Below, in pieces: positions 7,561 to 13,815 of a DNA stretch of 40,444 bases. The notes beneath the pieces are model-generated. The model ran no database searches, was not told the origin of the DNA, and worked only from the letters and a program-made list of their open reading frames with translations. A program made the translations under genes and the position numbers. The stretch's first letter is position 1, and each line of letters opens with the position of its first letter. Source of the DNA: Streptomyces canus 299MFChir4.1 (GTDB taxonomy: Bacteria; Actinomycetota; Actinomycetes; Streptomycetales; Streptomycetaceae); contig NZ_KB911633.1 in NCBI RefSeq assembly GCF_000383615.1, positions 1 through 40,444 of the forward strand, in the 5' to 3' direction.

Positions 7561-8172
7561 ATGTCCGACACCCCCACCCGTGAAGCGGTCCACACCCGGA
7601 CCGTGGACGGCTACGGCACCGTCCGCATCCTGCGTCTCGACCCGCACGCCGACGCCGCGACCGTCCACGCCTGGGTGCGTGAGGAACACGCCGCGTTCTG
7701 GGGCATGAACGGCCTCACCCAAGAGCAAGTGGGCGCGATCTACGCCCACTTGGACACCCTGGACACCCACCACGCCTATCTGCTGGAGAAGGACGGCGAA
7801 CCGGCCGGACTCCTGCAGACCTATGAGCCGGAGGCCGACCGCGTCAGCGAGTGCTACCCCGTCGAACCCGGTGACATCGGCCTCCACCTGCTGCTCCCGC
7901 CCCCCGGCCCGCACGGCGCCCGCACCGGCTGGTCGTCGGCGCTGCTCGGCGTCGTGGCCTCGTACGTACTGCTGGGCCTGGACAAGCGGCGGGTCGTGGT
8001 CGACCCCGACGTGCGCAACGAGAAGGCCGTCGCCCGCTTCCTGAAGCAGGGCTTCGTGGCCGGAGACGCGGTCGTGCTGCCGGAGATCGACCTCCCCGAC
8101 GTGCATCTGCCCGAGAAGCACGCCCAACTGGCGTTCCTGACAAGGGAGGTAGCCTTCCCGGGTGACGCCTGA
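7561..8172 (+). CDS. GNAT acyltransferase, IucB/MbtK siderophore-biosynthesis type
   Basis: A 203-aa N-acyltransferase. The segments AHLDTLDTHHAYLLEKDGEPAGLLQTYEPEADRV (about residues 61-94) and YPVEPGDIGLHLLLPP (about 97-112) match the signature of hydroxylysine/hydroxydiamine acyltransferases such as IucB, AlcB and MbtK (hpyl.......D....Y....GD.G.HlL). VVVDPDVRNEKAVARFLKQGFV is the acyl-CoA-binding helix region. The ATG lies 8 bp after the acylase stop with GAGGAGACC upstream, so the two genes are in one operon. A longer reading frame extending upstream in this frame is only an overlap with the acylase gene. Likely role: acylation of a siderophore-type amine; no synthetase is present in the window. 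Confidence 0.82.
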   Translation: MSDTPTREAVHTRTVDGYGTVRILRLDPHADAATVHAWVREEHAAFWGMNGLTQEQVGAIYAHLDTLDTHHAYLLEKDGEPAGLLQTYEPEADRVSECYPVEPGDIGLHLLLPPPGPHGARTGWSSALLGVVASYVLLGLDKRRVVVDPDVRNEKAVARFLKQGFVAGDAVVLPEIDLPDVHLPEKHAQLAFLTREVAFPGDA

Positions 8173-8629
8173 CGACCTCGTCGCCCACTACAGACTGGAA
8201 CCGATCCCCCGCGAGGGCGGACTGTTCCGGCAGACCTGGGCCGGAACCGAGCGTGCCGACGGAAGGCCGCACGGCACGGCGATCGTCGCCCTCCTGACCT
8301 CGGACGACTACTCCGCCCTGCACCGCCTGCCCAGCGACGAGATCTGGCACCACTACCTCGGCGACCCGCTGGAGATGCTGCTCCTCGCTCCGGACGGGAC
8401 CACGGCCACCGCCGTCCTGGGCCCGGACATACGCGCCGGCCAGCACCTCCAGCTGACCGTGCCGGCGGGCACCTGGATGGGGGCCACGACCCGCGGTGCC
8501 TGGACCTTCTTCGGCTGCACGATGGCCCCCGGATTCACCTATGAGGACTACGAGCACGGCAGCGCGGCCGAACTGACGGCGCGTTACCCGTCCGAGGCCG
8601 CCCGGATCGCGGGACTGTGCCGTCCATGA
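8162..8629 (+). CDS. Cupin, DUF985 family
   Basis: A 155-aa single-domain cupin. Characteristic DUF985 stretches are HYRLEPIPREGGLFRQTW near the N-terminus, SALHRLPSDEIWHHYLGDPLEMLLL (about 57-81), and VPAGTWMGATTRGAWTFFGCTMAPGF followed by YEDYEHG. His and Glu residues of the HRLPSDEIWHHY segment are the expected metal ligands. The GTG start overlaps the end of the acyltransferase by 11 nt and the stop overlaps the next gene's ATG, so translation is coupled. The biochemical function of DUF985 proteins is not settled; small-molecule isomerisation or epimerisation is possible. Confidence 0.85.
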   Translation: MTPDDLVAHYRLEPIPREGGLFRQTWAGTERADGRPHGTAIVALLTSDDYSALHRLPSDEIWHHYLGDPLEMLLLAPDGTTATAVLGPDIRAGQHLQLTVPAGTWMGATTRGAWTFFGCTMAPGFTYEDYEHGSAAELTARYPSEAARIAGLCRP

Positions 8630-9378
8630 GACTCCTGGACGGACAGGTCGCCCTGGTCACGGGCGCGGGCGGCGGCATCGGACGGGGGATCGCGCTGCGG
8701 TTCGCCGAGCAGGGCGCGGCGGTCGCCCTCCATTGCCGTACGGCCGTGACGGCGGCGCGTGAAGTGGCGTCCCGCATCGAGGACTCGGGCGCCCGGGCCG
8801 TCGTACTGGAAGCGGATCTGCGGGACGAGGACGCGTGCCGGCGGCTGGTCCGGGAGGCCGCCGCGTGGGGTGGCGGGCTGACCGCCCTGGTCAACAACGC
8901 CGGCGTGCAGCCCACCCAGTCCCTGCCCGGGATGACGGCCGCGCAGTGGCGGGCCGTCATGGACACCAACCTCGGCAGCGTCTTCGCGTGCACCCAGGCG
9001 GCCGCGGAGCTCATGCGGCCGGGCGGGTCCGTCACCCACATCGCGTCCGTCGAGGCGGGCCACCCCGCGCCCGAGCACGCCCACTACTCCGCCTCCAAAG
9101 CCGCGATCGTGGCGCACGCGCGGGCGGCGGCCCTGGAGTACGGTGCGCACGGCATCCGGGTGAACACGGTCTCGCCCGGGCTCATCGACCGGGAGGGGCT
9201 GGCCGAGGACTGGCCGGAGGGGGTGGAGCGGTGGGTACGGAAGGCGCCGCTGGGCAGGCTCGGGCGGCCCGAGGACGTGGCCGACTCGTGCGTGTTCCTC
9301 GCCTCCCCGCTCGCGTCCTGGGTCACCGGACACGACCTGGTGGTGGACGGCGGGGTGTCCGCCCGGCCGACGTGGTGA
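8626..9378 (+). CDS. SDR-family oxidoreductase
   Basis: A 250-aa classical short-chain dehydrogenase/reductase. The cofactor motif TGAGGGIG follows LDGQVALV near the N-terminus; NNAG occurs at about residues 87-90; the catalytic Ser region is HIASVEAGHP and the catalytic Tyr-Lys pair is in HYSASKAAI. The C-terminus GHDLVVDGGVSARPTW is typical of the FabG-like branch. The start at 8626 is chosen because ATG overlaps the cupin stop as ATGA; a GTG nine bases further upstream is possible. It is the last gene of the acylase-acyltransferase-cupin run. Substrate cannot be deduced. Confidence 0.9.
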   Translation: MRLLDGQVALVTGAGGGIGRGIALRFAEQGAAVALHCRTAVTAAREVASRIEDSGARAVVLEADLRDEDACRRLVREAAAWGGGLTALVNNAGVQPTQSLPGMTAAQWRAVMDTNLGSVFACTQAAAELMRPGGSVTHIASVEAGHPAPEHAHYSASKAAIVAHARAAALEYGAHGIRVNTVSPGLIDREGLAEDWPEGVERWVRKAPLGRLGRPEDVADSCVFLASPLASWVTGHDLVVDGGVSARPTW

Positions 9379-9441
9379 GTGCTCGGGGGTTCGCGTCCGT
9401 ACATGTCGGGAAGACCGCGAGCCCAGGTACGGAGTAGTGAC

Positions 9442-11361
9442 GTGAGGTGTGAGCGTGCAGGCAGCAGCGCAGGCCGGCGAAGGCGAGGACTTCAAGGGCT
9501 GGTGCTGCTGGGCAGCGTGCTGGTCCTGCTCCTCTTCGGCGGTGCGGGAGCGGCCTCGGCCCACGCGGCCCTCCGGGCCACCGACCCGAAGGACGGCACC
9601 GTCCTCAAGTCCGCCCCCCGTGACATCACCCTGACCTTCACCGAGTCCGTCGGCCTGCTCGACGACTCCTTCCGGGTGCTCGACCCCGACGGCAAGCGCC
9701 TGAAGGTCGGTGACGCCGGACACGGTCCGGGCGGCTCGGAGACGGCCCGCGTCTCGCTGCCCGCCAAGCTCGCCCAGGGCACCTACACGGTGGCCTGGCG
9801 GGTGGTCTCGGCCGACAGCCACCCGGTCTCCGGCGCCTTCACCTTCTCCGTCGGCAAACCCTCCCCGGCCATCGTGGTCGCGGACACCGGCCCGACCGAG
9901 GACCCGGCCACCGAGAGCCTGTTCAACATGGGCCGCTACCTGGCCTACCTCGCCGTGGCCCTGCTCATCGGCACCGCCGTCTTCGTCACCGCCTGCCGCC
10001 CCCCGGAGCCGGCCCGGCTGCGCCGCCTGCTGTGGGCGGGCTGGGGCACCCTGCTCGGCTCGACCGTGTTCCTGCTGGTGCTGCGGGCGCCGTACGAGTC
10101 GGGGGCGGGCCCGGCTTCCGCGTTCTCCCTGAAGGCCTTCGAACGCACCCTGACCACCCGCCCCGGCGAGGCCCTCCTGGTCCGCCTGGCCCTGCTGCTG
10201 GTCGGGTACTTCTTCGTCGTACGACTGCTGCGGCTGGGCGAGGAGAGGCTGCCCCGCGTGTGGCAGGCGGCGGGCGGTGCGCTCGCCGTGGGCCTCGCGC
10301 TGACCTGGGCCGCCGCCGAGCACGCCTCCGCCGGGATCCAGGTGCCGGTGGCGATGACGTCCGCGGTGCTGCACGTGCTGGCGATGTCGGTCTGGCTGGG
10401 CGGCCTCGCGGCCCTGCTCACCACGCTGTACCGGGCCTCGGCGCAGCTCCCGGCCGCCGTCCCCGCCCGCTTCTCCCGGCTGGCCTTCGCCTCGGTGACC
10501 GTCCTCGTCGGCACCGGCGTCTACCAGTCCTGGCGCGGCCTCGGCTCCTGGAGCGCGATCACCGGCACGACGTACGGTCATCTGCTCGTCCTCAAGCTGC
10601 TCGCGGTGACGCTGCTGCTGGCGGCGGCGAGGCTGTCACGGCAGTGGACGGGACGGCTGGTGACGGTCGTGGCCAAGTCGGAGACGGTCGCGGCCGAGGC
10701 GGAGTCGGTCGTACGGGAGACGGTGCCGGCGGCGGTCGTACGGGAGAAGGTGTCGACGGGGGGCGTACTGGAGGAGGCTCCGACGGCGGTCGTGGGGGAG
10801 AAGGTGCCGGAGCGGGTGGGCGGATCGCCGTCGGCTCCGGAACCGGCGCCCGTCACCCCCGGTCCGGCCGCACCGGCCTACCGGCACGGCCTGCGCCGTT
10901 CCGTGCTCGCCGAAGTGGCCGTCGGGGTCGTGGTCCTGGTGCTGAGCACCGTGCTGAGCGGCACGCTGCCCGGCCGGGCGCAGGCCGAGGCGGCCGAGGC
11001 GGGCCCGGCCACGGGCGGACTGCCCGCCGCGTCCGTCACCAACGTCCCCTTCGCGGTGGGCGGCGCCACGGGCAAGGTGCAGATCACCCTCGACCCGGGC
11101 CGCACCGGCCAGAACTCGGTCCAGGCCATCGTCTACGCGGCCGACGGAGGCCTCGCCACGGTCCCCGAACTCCGGCTGTCCTTCACTCTCCCGGCCAAGC
11201 GGATCGGCCCGATCGACGCCCAGCTGAGGAACAAGGGTGGCTACTGGGGCACCAACGACCTCACCCTGCCCCTCGCGGGCGACTGGCGGATGAAGGCGAC
11301 CATCAGGGTCTCGGACGTCGACCAGATCAGTGTCACGAAGACGGTGAGGATCGTGGGCTGA
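9442..11361 (+). CDS. CopC-CopD copper-homeostasis fusion protein
   Basis: A 639-aa membrane protein. The GTG at 9442 is preferred because GGAG lies seven bases upstream; an in-frame GTG at 9379 would extend it. A signal sequence ends at AASA, leaving His41 as mature N-terminus, the usual Cu(II) ligand of CopC; Asp and His of SADSHPV are the other ligands. Residues 41-140 form the CopC domain. From about 159 (LFNMGRYLAYLAVALLIG) to about 393 come the CopD transmembrane helices. A Val/Glu/Thr-rich linker (about 405-480) built from short repeats precedes one more helix (486-508) and a C-terminal beta domain (540-639) resembling FixH/YtkA-type folds. Role: periplasmic-side copper binding coupled to import or tolerance. 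Its 3' end overlaps the convergent DUF72 gene by 29 bp. Confidence 0.87.
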   Translation: MRCERAGSSAGRRRRGLQGLVLLGSVLVLLLFGGAGAASAHAALRATDPKDGTVLKSAPRDITLTFTESVGLLDDSFRVLDPDGKRLKVGDAGHGPGGSETARVSLPAKLAQGTYTVAWRVVSADSHPVSGAFTFSVGKPSPAIVVADTGPTEDPATESLFNMGRYLAYLAVALLIGTAVFVTACRPPEPARLRRLLWAGWGTLLGSTVFLLVLRAPYESGAGPASAFSLKAFERTLTTRPGEALLVRLALLLVGYFFVVRLLRLGEERLPRVWQAAGGALAVGLALTWAAAEHASAGIQVPVAMTSAVLHVLAMSVWLGGLAALLTTLYRASAQLPAAVPARFSRLAFASVTVLVGTGVYQSWRGLGSWSAITGTTYGHLLVLKLLAVTLLLAAARLSRQWTGRLVTVVAKSETVAAEAESVVRETVPAAVVREKVSTGGVLEEAPTAVVGEKVPERVGGSPSAPEPAPVTPGPAAPAYRHGLRRSVLAEVAVGVVVLVLSTVLSGTLPGRAQAEAAEAGPATGGLPAASVTNVPFAVGGATGKVQITLDPGRTGQNSVQAIVYAADGGLATVPELRLSFTLPAKRIGPIDAQLRNKGGYWGTNDLTLPLAGDWRMKATIRVSDVDQISVTKTVRIVG

Positions 11362-12205
11362 GCGGGTCGAGCGGGTCGAGTGGGTCAAGCGGGCCGAGCA
11401 GGTCCGCCATGGTCCCGGCGGCGTGCACGGCGGCCGCTCCGCAGCAGTTGTTGAACAGGACGTGGAGCTCGTCGACCCGCTCGGCCAGTGCGTGCAACCG
11501 CGGTACCCACTCGGCGAGTTCGGCGCGCGGGTAGTCGTACCGGAAACGCTCCTCCTTGCTGCCGCGGCCCCAGGAGGAGCTGCGCCCGTGGAAGCGCACG
11601 ACGGACAGCCGGGGCGCGGTGACGGGGGTGACCGGCGGCAGGGAGGCGGGCAGGCCCTGGCGCATGTCCACGGCCACGGCGGCGAAGTCGTACTTGCCGA
11701 GCAGCGCGCAGGTGAGGTCCCGCTGCCCCTCCTCCCACCAGGACGGATGCCGGAACTCCACCTGGACGGGCCATCCGGCGGTCCGGTCCGCGGTCTCCTC
11801 CAGGAACCGCTCCGCCCGCGCCCCCGGCCGCAGCCACGGAGGGAACTGGAACAGCACCCCACCGAGCCGCCCGGCCTCCCGCAACGGCTCGACCCCGGCG
11901 GCGAACCGCGCCAACACCTCGTCCAACGGCACGTCCGCGAGCGCGGGCTGCTTCACCGGATGCCCGGTGAGCGGGGCGTACGCCTTCACGTCGAACACGA
12001 AATCGGCGGGCGTGCGCTCCACCCACAGACGGCTGTTGCGCTCGCTGGGCAGGGCGTAGAACGTGCCGTCCACCTCCACCACCGGGAACCGCTCGGCGTA
12101 GTACCGCAACCGCCCCTCGGCGTCCCGCCGCCCCGGCGGGTACCAGCCGCTGCGGACGAGCGCGGGATCGGTCCAGGAGCACGTGCCGACGAGAATGCGG
12201 GTCAT
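11333..12205 (-). CDS. DUF72 family protein (TIM-barrel, YecE type)
   Basis: A 290-aa protein of the DUF72/YecE family. Diagnostic pieces are ILVGTCSWTDPALVRSGWYPPG at the N-terminus, YYAERFPVVEVDGTFYALPS (about 35-54), FDVKAYAPLTGHP, GGVLFQFPPWLRP (about 119-131), VEFRHPSWW and the late VLFNNCCGAAAVHAA segment. The function of the family is unknown; the fold is a TIM barrel related to xylose isomerase-like enzymes. The C-terminus contains LDPLDPLDPL, encoded by a 9-bp tandem repeat, and its last 29 bp overlap the end of the CopCD gene on the other strand. Its ATG is 31 bp from the divergent SDR gene. Confidence 0.88.
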   Translation of the reverse strand: MTRILVGTCSWTDPALVRSGWYPPGRRDAEGRLRYYAERFPVVEVDGTFYALPSERNSRLWVERTPADFVFDVKAYAPLTGHPVKQPALADVPLDEVLARFAAGVEPLREAGRLGGVLFQFPPWLRPGARAERFLEETADRTAGWPVQVEFRHPSWWEEGQRDLTCALLGKYDFAAVAVDMRQGLPASLPPVTPVTAPRLSVVRFHGRSSSWGRGSKEERFRYDYPRAELAEWVPRLHALAERVDELHVLFNNCCGAAAVHAAGTMADLLGPLDPLDPLDPLSPRSSPSS

Positions 12206-12224
12206 GGGGGCCCGGGTACCGACT

Positions 12225-12230
12225 TAGGGT
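12225..12230 (+). promoter_or_regulatory. Putative -10 element (TAGGGT) for the SDR gene
   Basis: TAGGGT is followed by GCGGCC and then the ATG at 12237, with no Shine-Dalgarno sequence. Leaderless transcription is likely. The element sits in the 31-bp gap shared with the divergent DUF72 gene. Confidence 0.45.
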
Positions 12231-12236
12231 GCGGCC

Positions 12237-13016
12237 ATGACTTCCCAGGCGTATCTCTCCCAACTCTTCTCGCTGGACGACCGAGTGGCGCTGGTGACCG
12301 GGGGCAGTTCGGGCATCGGCAGGGCGATCGCGGGGGCGTTGGCACGGGCGGGGGCGAGCGTGGTGATCGTGGCCCGCAGGGAGCGCGAACTGGTCGCTGC
12401 GGTCGATGAGTTGACGTCCGAAGGCTGCCGGGCGGCCTGGGTGAGCGCCGACTTGAGCACGAGGGAGGGCGTCCGTACGGCGGCGGAGGCGGCCGCCGCC
12501 CTGTTCGGCGAGCCGGACGTCCTGGTCAACTCCGCGGGCATCAACCTGCGTCCACCGATGACCGAGCTCACCGACGACGTGTGGGACACCACCATGGCCG
12601 TCAACCTGGCGGCCCCCTACCTCCTGGGCCAGCGCTTCGGCCCCCGCATGGCCGAGCGCGGCTTCGGCCGGATCATCCACATCACGTCCCAGCAGGCCCA
12701 CCGCGCCTTCGTCCAGAGCGGCGCCTACGGCGTCTCCAAGGGCGGCCTGGAGTCCCTGGCCCGCTCCCAGGCCGAGGCCTGGTCCCCACACGGCGTCACC
12801 TGCAACACCCTCGTCCCCGGCTTCGTACTGACCCCCCTCAACTCACGCCTCGCCGACAACCCGGACCAGGTCGCCACCCTGGCCGCCCGCACCATGACCG
12901 GCCGCAACGGCCTCCCCGACGACTTCGCAGGGGCCGCGGTCTTCCTGGCGAGCGGGGCGTCGGGGTATGTCACCGGGCAGTCGATCTTTGTGGATGGGGG
13001 GTTGTCGGTGCACTGA
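12237..13016 (+). CDS. SDR-family oxidoreductase (gluconate/glucose dehydrogenase-like)
   Basis: A 259-aa classical SDR. LDDRVALVTGGSSGIGRAIA gives the TGxxxGIG nucleotide motif near residue 23, VNSAGIN replaces NNAG near 97, and the catalytic Ser and Tyr-Lys are in ITSQQAHRA and YGVSKGG. CNTLVPGFVLTPL and a C-terminal SIFVDGGLSVH are as expected. The overall pattern resembles gluconate 5-dehydrogenase and similar sugar or polyol dehydrogenases, but substrate assignment is not safe. It is a single gene: divergent from DUF72 on the left and separated by 195 bp from the convergent vapC on the right. Confidence 0.88.
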   Translation: MTSQAYLSQLFSLDDRVALVTGGSSGIGRAIAGALARAGASVVIVARRERELVAAVDELTSEGCRAAWVSADLSTREGVRTAAEAAAALFGEPDVLVNSAGINLRPPMTELTDDVWDTTMAVNLAAPYLLGQRFGPRMAERGFGRIIHITSQQAHRAFVQSGAYGVSKGGLESLARSQAEAWSPHGVTCNTLVPGFVLTPLNSRLADNPDQVATLAARTMTGRNGLPDDFAGAAVFLASGASGYVTGQSIFVDGGLSVH

Positions 13017-13211
13017 GCTGTTCTGCCGGGGGCGGGGGGCTCCGGAGCTGTGCGGGTCCCGGGCCGTCGGGTGGCAGCGGATCCTGGCAGGACTGCTGGT
13101 GACACAGGGGTGTGCGGGAGCGTTCTGACCCGCGGTGCAGCTGTGGTGGGTGGGGCTTCTGACCGGTGCTGTACGGAGGTGAATGCAACCGGAACTGCAA
13201 CCACCGCCCGG

Positions 13212-13634
13212 CTATTTGCCGCTTTCCGGGCCGTACCACCGAAGAGCCTGGCCGGTCACCGCCGCGATGCAGGCGAAGTCGTGGTCGCGGTGCAGGAGGG
13301 TGAGCCCTTGCAACTCGCCCGTCGCGGCGACGACGAGATCAACCGCACCCGGACCGCGGTGCTTTCCCTGTTTGGTGAGGGCTTCCTGGACCTGCCAGGC
13401 GCGGTCGTATGCGCGGTCGTCGACGGAAACCCAACCGAAGATCAGTCGCACGTCCTCGATGCCGCGCGCCCTGTCGGCGGCCGACCGGGCGCTGTAGAAG
13501 AACTCAAGCTCGGTGATCGGGCAGGTGGCGATGAGCCCAGCGGCTGCCGCCTGGTCCCAGCCGTACTGCTCCGCGTCCTCGCCCATGAACCGAGCGAGCG
13601 CGCTGGTGTCGATCAGGAACTGGGCCGCGTTCAC
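13212..13634 (-). CDS. VapC-type PIN-domain toxin
   Basis: A 140-aa PIN-domain ribonuclease. The acidic active-site residues are all present: Asp9 in FLIDTSAL, Glu42 in ITELEFF, Asp99 in AVDLVVAATG and Asp117/Asp119 in HRDHDF. Such VapC toxins cut tRNA or rRNA and are held inactive by VapB. The GTG start overlaps the vapB stop as GTGA, the usual antitoxin-toxin coupling. The toxin looks intact while its antitoxin is shortened at the N-terminus. Confidence 0.88.
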   Translation of the reverse strand: MNAAQFLIDTSALARFMGEDAEQYGWDQAAAAGLIATCPITELEFFYSARSAADRARGIEDVRLIFGWVSVDDRAYDRAWQVQEALTKQGKHRGPGAVDLVVAATGELQGLTLLHRDHDFACIAAVTGQALRWYGPESGK

Positions 13635-13801
13635 CGGCGGTAGTTCCCCTTGCTCTCGAACAGCTCCAGATCGAATGCGCCGTCCCCGGCTGCGGTCCGC
13701 AGCCGGGCGAGAGCCAGGGCGCGACGCCGACTCTCCAGCACCTCGCGAAGAGCGGTGTTGACCGTCTCCCTCTTGGTACTTGTCCCGAGGGCTTTGGCCA
13801 C
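13631..13801 (-). CDS. VapB-family antitoxin, N-terminally truncated
   Basis: The segment VAKALGTSTKRETVNTALREVLESRRR matches the helices of a VapB ribbon-helix-helix antitoxin, followed by the C-terminal toxin-binding tail ending FDLELFESKGNYRR. Full-length VapBs begin with a short DNA-binding strand of the type T-x-I-D-L-D-D just before this point; that strand is missing. Upstream sequence in frame instead runs into the 3' end of the preceding helicase-associated gene. I place the start at the GTG at 13801 (56 aa); an ATG at 13885 would give 84 aa with an unrelated N-terminus. DNA binding is probably lost while toxin neutralisation may remain. Confidence 0.65.
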   Translation of the reverse strand: MAKALGTSTKRETVNTALREVLESRRRALALARLRTAAGDGAFDLELFESKGNYRR

Positions 13802-13815
13802 ATCCGCGCCGAGCC

